Source: Dyella solisilvae (GTDB lineage: Bacteria > Pseudomonadota > Gammaproteobacteria > Xanthomonadales > Rhodanobacteraceae). Taken from it: a stretch of DNA of 64,000 nt. Under the pieces are notes generated by a model that worked only from the letters and a program-made list of their open reading frames with translations, made no database searches and was not told the DNA's origin. The stretch's first letter is position 1; the number at the start of each line of letters is the position of its first letter. The translations under genes were made by a program, and so were the position numbers. The stretch spans positions 186,001 through 250,000 of the forward strand of contig NZ_QQSY01000001.1 of NCBI RefSeq assembly GCF_003351225.1, in the 5' to 3' direction. Below are positions 56,531 through 64,000 of this stretch, one piece after another.

Positions 56531-58213
56531 ATGACAAATGAGCGTCCGTGGCTGGCCCATTACCCGGAAGGCGTTCCCGCGCAGATCGACACCAGCCAGT
56601 ACGCCTCGGTGGCCGCGGTCGTGGAAGAAGCCTTCGAGCGTTTCCGCCAGCGCCCCGCGTTCGCCAACTTCGGCAAGACGCTCAGTTATGGCCAGGTCGA
56701 TGAGCTGAGCCGCCAGTTCGCTGGTTACCTCACCGGCGTGCTCAAGCTGACCAAGGGCGATCGCATCGCGATCATGATGCCCAATGTTCTGCAGTACCCG
56801 ATCGCCCTGTTCGGCGCGCTGCGCGCCGGCCTGGTGGTGGTCAACACCAACCCGATGTACACCGCGCGCGAACTCAGGCACCAACTGGAGGACGCCGGCG
56901 CCAAGGCCATCGTGGTGCTCGACAATTTCGCCGCCACCTTGCAACAGGTGGTGGAAGAGACCGGCGTCAAGCACATCATCACCACCGGCATCGGCGACCT
57001 GCTGGGCGCCAAGGGCGTGCTGATCAACTTCGCGCTCAAGCACGTCAAGAAGATGGTGCCTGCCTACCACCTTCCGCAGGCGGTCCGCTTCAACGACGCG
57101 CTGTCCCAGGGCGCGTCCCACCCGCTGCCGAAGGTGCAGTTGGGCCACGAAGACATCGCCTTCCTGCAGTACACCGGCGGCACCACGGGCGTGGCGAAGG
57201 GCGCCATGCTTTCGCACGGCAACATGATCGCCAACATGATGCAGGCTGGCGCCTGGGTGGGCACGAACGCCAAGCCGGGCGAAGAGGTGGTCATCACGGC
57301 GCTGCCGCTGTACCACATCTTCTCGCTGACCGCGAACGGGCTGGTCTTCATCCGCCTGGGCGGCCTGAACTGGCTGATCACCAATCCTCGCGACATGCCT
57401 GGCTTCGTCAAGGAGCTCAAGGAATCGAATTTCACGGCGCTCACCGGCGTCAACACGCTGTTCAACGGCCTGCTCAACACGCCCGGTTTCGCGGAACTCG
57501 ACTTCTCGCGCCTGCACCTGAGCCTGGGCGGTGGCATGGCCGTGCAGCGCGTGGTCGCCGAGCGCTGGAAGAAAGTGACCGGCTGCACCCTGGTCGAAGC
57601 CTATGGCCTCACCGAGACCTCACCGGCAGCCTGCATCAACCCGCTGGACCTCAAGGACTACAACGGCTCGATCGGCCTGCCGATTCCCTCCACCGACGTG
57701 GCGATCTGGTCCGAAGAAGGCCAGCCGTTGCCGCAGGGCGAAGTGGGTGAGCTGATGGTGCGCGGCCCGCAGGTGATGAAGGGCTACTGGCAGCGCCCCG
57801 ACGAGACGGCGAAGGTGCTGGAGCCCAGTGGCTGGCTGCACACCGGCGACGTGGCCCGCATGGACGAGAAGGGTTACTTCTTCATCGTCGACCGCAAGAA
57901 GGACATGATCCTGGTGTCCGGCTTCAACGTCTATCCGAACGAAGTCGAGGACGTGGTGATGCAGCACCCAGGCGTGGCCGAAGTGGCCGCAGTCGGCGTG
58001 CCCGACGAGCACTCCGGCGAAGTGGTGAAGCTGTTCGTCGTCCGCAAGGATCCGAACCTCACCGTGGAGGAACTCAAGCAGTTCTGCCACGACAACCTCA
58101 CCGGCTACAAGCGCCCCAAGATCATCGAGTTCCGCGACGCCCTGCCCAAGAGCAACGTGGGCAAGATCCTGCGCCGCGAGCTGCGCGACGAGAAGAAGGT
58201 CGCCGCGGGGTAA
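56531..58213 (+). CDS. fadD: Long-chain fatty acid-CoA ligase
   Basis: This 560-residue adenylate-forming enzyme activates fatty acids to acyl-CoA for beta-oxidation or phospholipid synthesis. Motifs are [11 protein letters not shown] at 214-224 (phosphate loop), YGLTETSP, and [24 protein letters not shown] with the conserved Asp. The catalytic Lys lies in [12 protein letters not shown] near the C-terminus. The length equals E. coli FadD (561). The ATG at 56531 gives the family start; the frame is open upstream to 56141 without coding support. A repeat with a terminator follows. Confidence 0.94.
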   Translation: MTNERPWLAHYPEGVPAQIDTSQYASVAAVVEEAFERFRQRPAFANFGKTLSYGQVDELSRQFAGYLTGVLKLTKGDRIAIMMPNVLQYPIALFGALRAGLVVVNTNPMYTARELRHQLEDAGAKAIVVLDNFAATLQQVVEETGVKHIITTGIGDLLGAKGVLINFALKHVKKMVPAYHLPQAVRFNDALSQGASHPLPKVQLGHEDIAFLQYTGGTTGVAKGAMLSHGNMIANMMQAGAWVGTNAKPGEEVVITALPLYHIFSLTANGLVFIRLGGLNWLITNPRDMPGFVKELKESNFTALTGVNTLFNGLLNTPGFAELDFSRLHLSLGGGMAVQRVVAERWKKVTGCTLVEAYGLTETSPAACINPLDLKDYNGSIGLPIPSTDVAIWSEEGQPLPQGEVGELMVRGPQVMKGYWQRPDETAKVLEPSGWLHTGDVARMDEKGYFFIVDRKKDMILVSGFNVYPNEVEDVVMQHPGVAEVAAVGVPDEHSGEVVKLFVVRKDPNLTVEELKQFCHDNLTGYKRPKIIEFRDALPKSNVGKILRRELRDEKKVAAG

Positions 58214-58215
58214 GG

Positions 58216-58380
58216 GCGAGGAGTGAATTGAGCGTCGTGAGAAACGAGAGGAATGAGTCTCGCTTCTAGGCGCAATAAAAAGCCCGGCTTGAGCCGGGCT
58301 TTTTCATGGATGGGGCTGAGACACCTTGAGGGAGTGCGACCTCTCACTCCTCACTTCGTCTCAACTCACTCCTGTCCTTC
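58216..58380. repeat. Terminator-bearing inverted-repeat element, copy 2
   Basis: This resembles 49803-49976 closely: an arm near 58219-58262 (GAGGAGTGAATTGAGCG...), a central hairpin with AAAAAGCCCGGC/GCCGGGCTTTTT, and an opposite arm near 58329-58380 reading GACCTCTCACTCCTCACTTC and further. The right arm matches the right arm of copy 1 over about 50 bases, including the TCAG at the stop codon of the adjacent minus-strand gene. Confidence 0.75.
58277..58304 (+). terminator. Intrinsic terminator of fadD
   Basis: A 12-bp stem, AAAAAGCCCGGC (58277-58288) with GCCGGGCTTTTT (58293-58304) and loop TTGA, is followed by C and ATGG. It lies 64 bases after the fadD stop and inside the repeat element. 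Confidence 0.85.
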
Positions 58381-58747
58381 AGTCGTGCCACAGCTCCAGG
58401 ATATCGGCGTAGCCACCCAGCAGGTTCCACAGCGGCACCTGCTTGTCCTCAGGGATGCGCGTATAGGCGAAACCCAGGTGACGATCGGAAATGCGCGCGA
58501 CCTGGGCCTCCAGGTGGATGTGCAGGTCATGGCCGAAGATCATGTCCAGGATCCAGCTCTGGCCCTGCTCGCCGTGCCATCCCAGGGGGCGGCGCAGCAG
58601 CACCCCGGTGGCGGAAATATCCACCAGCTCGGTGGGATGCGACTCGTCGCCGCGGCTCATGAGCACCGTGGTCTCGATCCGCATGCGCGCAGGACGCAAC
58701 TGCTCCGGATCGGAGCCGTTCCTGGCATTGTCTTCCGCTCTGCTCAT
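58379..58747 (-). CDS. PilZ-domain protein
   Basis: This 122-residue protein looks like a PilZ domain: ARMRIETTVLMSRGDESHP, then ELVDISATGVLLR (the D/NxSxxG motif reads DISATG). The upstream RxxxR pattern is weak (RPARMR), so cyclic-di-GMP binding is possible but not certain. PilZ proteins relay c-di-GMP signals to motility, pili or polysaccharide systems. The start at 58747 follows GGAGGCAGG. The frame is open upstream to 59080, where it would overlap dinB. Confidence 0.8.
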   Translation of the reverse strand: MSRAEDNARNGSDPEQLRPARMRIETTVLMSRGDESHPTELVDISATGVLLRRPLGWHGEQGQSWILDMIFGHDLHIHLEAQVARISDRHLGFAYTRIPEDKQVPLWNLLGGYADILELWHD

Positions 58748-58850
58748 CCTGCCTCCATCTCCCCTTGCCGGGCGCGTGTGCGCCGACCACTTCTTCCTGA
58801 AAGCACCACCATATACCGATACCGCCGATCTGGAGTGCTTCCGTCCAACT

Positions 58851-60026
58851 TCAATCCTGCCGGTGAGTACGCAGAACACCTGCGCGCACCAGGCTTCCCG
58901 AGCCGAACTTCGCATTGATCCGGTCCTGCACCTCGTCCGGCAGGCGCGCTGTCGGCGCCGGGTCGAACAAGTCCTGCTGGCGTCGCTCGGCAAACCCCGA
59001 GAGGCTGACTCCCAGCAGGCGCAGGCGCGGGTGTCGCTGCGCTCGCCACCACGTTTCAAGCAATCCTCGTGCCACTTCATGAATGTCGCGAACCGACGCG
59101 CTTGGCGAGCACAACTGGGCCTGGCGGGTATGCGTGACGAAGGGTGGCTCGCGCAGCTTCACGGTCACCGTGCGCCCGCTCAGTCCCCGTTCGCGCGCCC
59201 GCGCGGCAATACGCTCGCAATGCCGCAGCAACCACGACTCGGCCAGGCTCAACTCGGCCAGGTCCGTATCGAAGGTGTGCTCGGCGCCGATCGATTGTTC
59301 AGCTTGTTCAGCTTCAACGCAACGATCATCTTCGCCCCGCGCCAGCGCCTGCATCGCGCCAGCCTGACGCCCTAGCGCACCCGCAAGACGCGCTGTGTCA
59401 CATGCTGCCAATTCACCGATGGTGCGAATGCCCAAACGGTGCAGCGCCTGCTCGGTGACTTTGCCCACTGTCCACAGCCGCCCCACCGGAAGCGGCGCGA
59501 GTTCGCGCTGGGCGCGCTCGGCCGTGATGCGACGAAAGCCGTCCGGCTTGGACAACTCGCTGGCCAGTTTCGCCAGCAACTTGTTGGGCCCCATGCCCAC
59601 CGAAGCCACTAGTCCGGTGCGCTCGCCAATCGCATGCTTGATGCGTTGCGCGATCGCCTCGACCGAACCCAGCAGGCGCAGGCTGGCGGTGACATCGAGG
59701 AACGCTTCGTCCAGCGACAGCCCCTCAACCAGCGGGGTCACCTCGTGGAATACCTCGAAGACGCGGACCGAGAATTCCTCGTAGCGGGCCATGCGTGGCC
59801 ACAGGTACACCCCGTCCGGGCACAGGCGGCGCGCCTGTGCGGTGGGCATGGCCGATCGCACGCCGAAGGGGCGCGCCTCGTAGCTGCAGGTGGATACCAC
59901 GCCACGCGGCCCGAGCCCACCCACGATCACCGGCATGCCGCGCAGCTCGGGATGATCGAGCTGTTCCACGGACGCGTAGAAGGCGTCCATGTCGACATGG
60001 ATGATCGAGCGTTCGTCGGGCGGCAT
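58851..60026 (-). CDS. dinB: DNA polymerase IV
   Basis: This 391-residue Y-family translesion polymerase has the catalytic carboxylates in HVDMDAFYASVE (Asp12) and SLDEAFLD (Asp106, Glu107), which are intact, unlike ImuB. A beta-clamp-binding QQDLF lies at 350-354, and an unusual segment of about 35 residues follows it. No ribosome site is seen upstream of the ATG at 60026. I see no LexA-type operator in the upstream 100 bases. It lies 103 bases upstream of the PilZ gene on the same strand. Confidence 0.95.
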   Translation of the reverse strand: MPPDERSIIHVDMDAFYASVEQLDHPELRGMPVIVGGLGPRGVVSTCSYEARPFGVRSAMPTAQARRLCPDGVYLWPRMARYEEFSVRVFEVFHEVTPLVEGLSLDEAFLDVTASLRLLGSVEAIAQRIKHAIGERTGLVASVGMGPNKLLAKLASELSKPDGFRRITAERAQRELAPLPVGRLWTVGKVTEQALHRLGIRTIGELAACDTARLAGALGRQAGAMQALARGEDDRCVEAEQAEQSIGAEHTFDTDLAELSLAESWLLRHCERIAARARERGLSGRTVTVKLREPPFVTHTRQAQLCSPSASVRDIHEVARGLLETWWRAQRHPRLRLLGVSLSGFAERRQQDLFDPAPTARLPDEVQDRINAKFGSGSLVRAGVLRTHRQD

Positions 60027-60497
60027 CCCCGCTATTGTGCCGCTGAACCGGGTTTCCAGCGTACTGGACTTGCCGCCTTTCAGCGGCTAATCTTGGTCAC
60101 GCGTGGGTCATAAGGGTGCGCCGCACGATCGGCCAGGATCGACCGCTACGGCACCCATCCCGATGCACTCAGCCGACCGATTGAAGAGCCCTGTGACGCA
60201 GGTTTCGTCACCTTGTGGCTTGCGCCTTTGTCGTGGCCCGCAGCCCGCCGAAGACGCTCAAGGGTCGCTCGCGGCCAGCCTGATCGAAACGCCATTGGTG
60301 CGCTTTCATCAAGCTTCCCCGCGACGGTGACGCAAGGCGCACCGGCTAGGCATCGCGCAAGTCGGCTTCAATGGATCGCCAGCCTTGGGCCGCGGTCCGG
60401 GCGGGGACATTCGTCGAACGAGTGCGGTGGGACGGAACGTTTCCTAACGTGTTGAAAGCAACGCAAGCCGTCGTGGACGGCCCAACGACATGTATTG
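60027..60497. other. 471-base divergent gap between dinB and scpA
   Basis: I see no convincing gene. Two short plus-strand frames (near 60103 and 60213) lack ribosome sites and protein-like composition. The gap must hold the promoters of dinB and of the scpA-scpB-rluB unit, but no clear -35/-10 pair or operator stands out. Confidence 0.5.
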
Positions 60498-61406
60498 ATG
60501 AGCACTGAGCCAGTCGAGCCTCAGGCGGTCGCCGCGCCGCAGGACGCGTTTGCGTCGGTACCTCAACAGCAGGAAATGCCGCTGGCCATCGTGCGCGGCG
60601 AACCGATGTTGCAGATGCCGCAGGACCTGTACATCCCGCCGGATGCGCTCGAGGTCATCCTGGAGGCGTTTGAAGGACCGCTCGATCTGCTGCTGTACCT
60701 GATCCGCCGGCAAAACCTGGACATCCTGGACATCCCTGTCGCCGAGATCACCCGGCAGTACATGGATTACATCGAGATGATGCGCGATGTGATGCGCCTG
60801 GAGCTGGCGGCGGAGTACCTGCTGATGGCCGCCATCCTCGGCGAGATCAAGTCGCGGCTGCTGCTGCCGCGACCGCCCGCGGAGGAAGGCCTGGAGGAGG
60901 ATCCTCGCGCCGAACTGGTGCGGCGACTGCAGGAGTACGAGCGCTTCAAGCGTGCGGCCGAGGACATCGACGCCCTGCCCCGCATGGAGCGCGACATGGC
61001 GCCCGCCCATGCCGACACGGGCGAGCGCACGGTGATCAAGCTGCCTCCGCCACTTGATCTCAAGGAGTTGTTGCTGGCGCTGAAGGACGTGCTGCACCGC
61101 GCCGAGCTGTTCGGGCATCACGCCATCAAGCGCGAGGCCCTGAGCGTCCGCCAGCGCATGGGCGAACTGCTCGGCAGGCTCGGCGACCTGCGCTTCGAGC
61201 GCTTCGAGACCTTGTTCGACCCGAGCGAAGGACGGCTGGGCGTCGTGGTGACCTTCCTGGCCATGCTGGAGCTGGCCAAGGAAATGCTGGTGGAGATCGT
61301 GCAGGAGGAACCCCTCGGGCCGATCTATGTAAGGGCGAAGGCCGGGCGTGCCGAAGAGGACGCCGAAGAGCCGATCGCCGACGAACCGGCGGCTGCCGCC
61401 GAGTAG
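60498..61406 (+). CDS. scpA: Segregation and condensation protein A
   Basis: This 302-residue kleisin bridges the heads of the SMC dimer. The N-terminal domain has the family hallmark FEGPLDLLLYLIRRQNLDILDIPV (about 58-82), followed by QYMDYIEMMRDVMRLELAAEYLLMAA. The C-terminal winged helix ends near residue 275, and an acidic Ala-rich tail follows. A 40-residue N-terminal extension before the core is typical of this group. ATG 60498 is preferred over the adjacent TTG 60495. scpB follows after 51 bases. Confidence 0.95.
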   Translation: MSTEPVEPQAVAAPQDAFASVPQQQEMPLAIVRGEPMLQMPQDLYIPPDALEVILEAFEGPLDLLLYLIRRQNLDILDIPVAEITRQYMDYIEMMRDVMRLELAAEYLLMAAILGEIKSRLLLPRPPAEEGLEEDPRAELVRRLQEYERFKRAAEDIDALPRMERDMAPAHADTGERTVIKLPPPLDLKELLLALKDVLHRAELFGHHAIKREALSVRQRMGELLGRLGDLRFERFETLFDPSEGRLGVVVTFLAMLELAKEMLVEIVQEEPLGPIYVRAKAGRAEEDAEEPIADEPAAAAE

Positions 61407-61457
61407 GCGGCACGTCGCGCTGTCACCCATTGATGAATCCGCATCCGCGCTGAGGCC

Positions 61458-62315
61458 ATGCAGATCGACCAACTCAAACCCATCATCGAGGCGGCTCTGC
61501 TGGCGTCCACCCAGCCGATGACCATTCCTCAACTGCTGGAACTGTTCGGTGAGGAGGACGAGATCGGCCGCGAGGAAGTCGCCAAGGCCCTGGAGTCCCT
61601 CGCCGAGGACTGCACCGGCCGTGGCGTGGAACTGCGCGAAGTGGCCTCCGGCTTCCGCTACCAGGTCAAGCAGGATGTACATCCGTGGATCTCGCGGATG
61701 TGGACCGAGAAGCCCAGCCGCTATTCGCGCGCGCTGCTGGAAACCCTGGCGTTGATCGCCTATCGCCAGCCGATCACCCGGCCGGAGATCGAGCAGATCC
61801 GCGGCGTGGTGGTGTCCTCCAACATCATCAAGACGATGGAGGAGCGCGAGTGGATCCGCGTGGTCGGCTATCGCGACGTGCCGGGCAAACCGGCCCTGTT
61901 CGGCACCACGCGAGCCTTTCTGGACTACTTCAACCTCAAGTCGCTGGACGAGCTGCCGCCACTGTCGGAGATCCGCGACATGGAGGATCCGCAGATGAGC
62001 ATCGCGCCGGAACCGCTGCCCGTTCGCGTGGCGCGTGACCTGCCGATCGATCCGGACGAAGACAACGAGACCCTGGTGGTGGCCGGCGAAGAAACCGCCG
62101 CGATCATCGGGGAAACAGTCGACGAGGCAGCCGAAGAGGCTCCCGTCGCCGAAGCACCTGACGAAGAACAACCGCAGGCGATGGAAGTCGCCGGCGCCGA
62201 ACCCGGCGATGCACCGCACGCCGATGCCCCGAATGACACTGCCGACGAGGCAGCGACCCACGCGGACGCCGACCATGGCGACGCCACGCAAGACACCGAG
62301 GAGTACCGCGCATGA
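61458..62315 (+). CDS. scpB: Segregation and condensation protein B with acidic tail
   Basis: This 285-residue protein carries two winged-helix domains (about 1-180). The conserved segment ALLETLALIAYRQPITRPEIEQIRGV is followed by FGTTRAFLDYFNL. It dimerises and binds ScpA to complete the SMC condensin complex. After residue 190 a tail of about 95 residues is rich in Glu, Asp and Ala and probably disordered. The stop overlaps the rluB start by 4 bases (ATGA), so the two are translationally coupled. Confidence 0.95.
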   Translation: MQIDQLKPIIEAALLASTQPMTIPQLLELFGEEDEIGREEVAKALESLAEDCTGRGVELREVASGFRYQVKQDVHPWISRMWTEKPSRYSRALLETLALIAYRQPITRPEIEQIRGVVVSSNIIKTMEEREWIRVVGYRDVPGKPALFGTTRAFLDYFNLKSLDELPPLSEIRDMEDPQMSIAPEPLPVRVARDLPIDPDEDNETLVVAGEETAAIIGETVDEAAEEAPVAEAPDEEQPQAMEVAGAEPGDAPHADAPNDTADEAATHADADHGDATQDTEEYRA

Positions 62316-63778
62316 CTGCGCCCCAGAAATCCGTTTTGACCCTTAAGCGCGCGCCGCGCGACGAGAGCACCCCCGCCCTGGAAGAACGCCTGCACAAGGT
62401 GCTGGCCAACGCGGGCCTGGGCTCGCGTCGCATGCTCGAGCAGCGCATCCAGGCCGGCGAGGTGGAGCTCAATGGCTCGCCCGCCACCATCGGCGCCAGC
62501 GTGCACGCGGGTGACCGCGTCGTGCTGGACGGCAAGCAGTTCATCGTCGCCACCGACAACCGCGACGAAACCGAAGTGCTGGTCTACCACAAGCCCGAAG
62601 GCGTGGTGACCACGCGCGAAGATCCCGAAGGCCGCCCCACCGTGTTCGAACAGCTGCCGCGCCTGAAGGGCGCCCGCTGGGTCGCCGTGGGTCGTCTCGA
62701 TATCAACACCACCGGCCTGCTGCTGCTCACCACCGATGGCGAACTCGCCAACGCGCTGATGCACCCCAAGAGCGGCCTCGAGCGCGAGTACCTGTGCCGC
62801 GTGCATGGCGAAGTGCCCGACGAGGTGATCGAAAAGCTCAAGGCTGGCGTGGAGCTGGAAGACGGCCCTGCCCGCTTCGACGAGATCGCGGTGATCAGCC
62901 GCGGCGGCAGCCACAGCTGGTTCCGTGTGGTGATCCGCGAGGGTCGCAACCGCGAAGTGCGCCGCCTGTGGGATTCGCAGGGTTTCCTGGTCAGCCGCCT
63001 CAAGCGCATCCGCTACGGCAGCGTGGAACTGCCGCGCAACCTGCGCCGCGGCGACTGCGAAACGCTCGGCGAGGAATCGGTGAAGGAGCTTCGCAAGACC
63101 ACCGGCCTTGGCGCACCGCAGCCAGTGCTGACCCTGAGCCCGGTGCTGCATCAGCGCCGTGCGCCACGCAACGTCACCGAGTATCGCCCCGAGCGCGGCG
63201 CGACCGGCGGCTGGAGCGGCGGCTACCACGACGAAGCCCGTGAGCTGCGCGCCTATGACCGCATTCGCGAGGAACCGGCGCGCGGCAAGCAGCAGCGCCG
63301 CAAGCCGGGCAAGGAAGTGAACGGCAACGTCGCGCGCCCCGAGCGTCAGGCAGGCGGCATGCAGCGCAAGAACAAGCGCGGCGTGGCTCCCGGCCAGGAA
63401 CTGCCGTCGGTGCGCACCTGGTTTGCCGGCGAAAGCCGCGAGGGTGGCGCAGGCGGCGGTGGTCGCGGCGGCGCAGCCGGCGCGGGCAACCGTCGTGGTG
63501 GCGGCAAGCCGTTCGGTGCTCGTGGTGGCGCCGAAGGTCGCAGCAGCGCTCCTTACGGCGGCTTCGGCGGCGGCAGCGCGGGCGGCAATCGTGGCAAGCA
63601 GGGTCGCCCCGGCAGCCAGGGTGGTCAGGGTGGTGGTCAGGGCGGCCAAGGCGGGCGTCCGCAGAGCCGTGGCGGCAATCGTCCGCAAGGCCACGGCGGC
63701 GGTAATCGCCCGCATGGTGGTGGCGGCAACCGCCCGCAAGGCGGCAACCGCGGCGGCAATCGCCACGGCAACCGTTGA
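62312..63778 (+). CDS. rluB: 23S rRNA pseudouridine synthase B with long Gly/Arg/Asn-rich tail
   Basis: This 488-residue RsuA-family enzyme modifies U2605 of 23S rRNA. It has an S4 RNA-binding domain (about 24-80), the catalytic Asp130 in GRLDINTTGLLLLT and the core ending near residue 250. The last 220 residues or so are low complexity: first basic (RGKQQRRKPGKE), then Gly/Arg/Asn/Gln-rich with GGNRPQGG-type repeats. E. coli RluB is 291 residues, also with a basic tail. The tail probably binds RNA or is disordered. It is coupled to scpB by an ATGA overlap. Confidence 0.95.
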   Translation: MTAPQKSVLTLKRAPRDESTPALEERLHKVLANAGLGSRRMLEQRIQAGEVELNGSPATIGASVHAGDRVVLDGKQFIVATDNRDETEVLVYHKPEGVVTTREDPEGRPTVFEQLPRLKGARWVAVGRLDINTTGLLLLTTDGELANALMHPKSGLEREYLCRVHGEVPDEVIEKLKAGVELEDGPARFDEIAVISRGGSHSWFRVVIREGRNREVRRLWDSQGFLVSRLKRIRYGSVELPRNLRRGDCETLGEESVKELRKTTGLGAPQPVLTLSPVLHQRRAPRNVTEYRPERGATGGWSGGYHDEARELRAYDRIREEPARGKQQRRKPGKEVNGNVARPERQAGGMQRKNKRGVAPGQELPSVRTWFAGESREGGAGGGGRGGAAGAGNRRGGGKPFGARGGAEGRSSAPYGGFGGGSAGGNRGKQGRPGSQGGQGGGQGGQGGRPQSRGGNRPQGHGGGNRPHGGGGNRPQGGNRGGNRHGNR

Positions 63779-63780
63779 TT

Positions 63781-64000
63781 GTGGTCCGCATCTATCACAA
63801 CAACCGCTGCACAAAGTCCCGCGCCACGCTGGATCTCCTGCAGTCGCGTGGCGAGGCGTGCGAGGTGATCAACTACCTCGACACGCCGCCCAGCGCCGAC
63901 GAACTGACCCGGCTGCTGGACATGCTGGGCATGACGCCGCGCGAGTTGATGCGCAAGGGTGAAGCCGAGTACGTCGACCTCGGCCTCGATGATCCGTCGC
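63781..64000 (+). CDS. ArsC-family arsenate reductase-like protein (partial)
   Basis: This frame starts at GTG 63781 (an in-frame TTG at 63775 overlaps the rluB stop) and runs off the window after 73 codons. It reads VRIYHNNRCTKSRATLDLLQ. Cys10 in CTKSR is the nucleophile of glutaredoxin-coupled ArsC enzymes, and LDTPPSADELTRLLDMLGMTPRELMRKGEAEY is the family continuation. It could be arsenate reductase or its Spx/YffB relative; the second half needed to decide is missing. It follows rluB by two bases. Confidence 0.8.
   Translation, partial: MVRIYHNNRCTKSRATLDLLQSRGEACEVINYLDTPPSADELTRLLDMLGMTPRELMRKGEAEYVDLGLDDPS

Noticed and set aside
60103-60455. Two short open frames in the dinB-scpA gap
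   Set aside because: No ribosome sites, and their composition resembles random GC-rich sequence. They overlap each other in different frames.

Overview
The window is a stretch of chromosome from a GC-rich (about two-thirds G+C by eye) Gram-negative gammaproteobacterium. The best guess is the order Xanthomonadales/Lysobacterales, and within it the Rhodanobacteraceae (Dyella, Rhodanobacter or Luteibacter type). The reasons are the gene content (an imuA-imuB-dnaE2 mutasome cassette, smc-zipA, prfB-lysS, scpA-scpB-rluB, tpiA-secG-tRNA-Leu, acnA and acnB together), proteobacterial housekeeping sequences, outer-membrane lipoproteins and the style of intergenic palindromes. This placement is inference; no rRNA is present. 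I see no CRISPR array, no prophage and no intact insertion sequence.

Layout. 1-7 kb: end of an aldo/keto reductase, a duplicated intergenic repeat, pgm, a YbiI-type zinc-finger protein, a NodT-type efflux lipoprotein, an OsmC-like protein, a membrane-anchored metallo-hydrolase and a quinone oxidoreductase. 7-11 kb: two small unknown proteins and a stress cluster of three universal stress proteins plus a beta-CASP metallo-ribonuclease. 11-17 kb: a damage-tolerance operon on the minus strand (UmuD/LexA-like autoprotease with an unusual N-terminus, imuA, imuB, dnaE2), with a perfect 18-bp hairpin before dnaE2. 17-21 kb: an OprO/P-like porin, then a probable Fur-repressed operon for iron uptake (DUF3325, DUF3649, PepSY membrane protein) and an orphan antitoxin-like gene. 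21-30 kb: a phospholipase-D-fold lipoprotein, zipA, smc, a GT-C-like membrane protein, bolA and yciI. 30-36 kb: a short YidC paralogue, lysS, a small lipoprotein-like gene, prfB with its programmed frameshift, and asnB.

The most interesting region is the asnB leader (35871-36096). It encodes a short peptide with seven asparagine codons among eight, followed by an intrinsic terminator. An RNA segment over the end of the peptide can pair with the terminator arm. This has the full architecture of a ribosome-mediated attenuator responding to asparagine. 36-40 kb is an accessory-looking block: an STAS-like protein, two small unknown proteins, a GFA-family protein, and a very-short-patch repair endonuclease with a DNA cytosine methyltransferase. 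The block abuts a tRNA-Leu(GAG) gene. 40-49 kb is housekeeping again: secG, tpiA, an SDR, a 2OG-Fe(II) oxygenase, glmM, folP, orn, exonuclease I and a DUF2461 protein. 49-58 kb: an OxyR-like LysR regulator with one redox cysteine, divergent acnB and acnA, a small lipoprotein and fadD. 58-64 kb: a PilZ protein, dinB, the condensin partners scpA and scpB, rluB with a long Gly/Arg/Asn-rich tail, and the start of an ArsC-like reductase that runs off the window.

Functional links. Chromosome condensation is represented by smc, scpA and scpB, which lie 33 kb apart. Damage tolerance is represented by the imu operon, dinB, exonuclease I and Vsr. Central carbon metabolism is represented by pgm, tpiA, acnA and acnB, and cell-wall precursor synthesis by glmM. 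Two copies of a roughly 170-bp inverted-repeat element that carries a terminator follow fadD and lie between acnB and the LysR gene. A separate family of CCCTCTCCC palindromes is scattered between genes.
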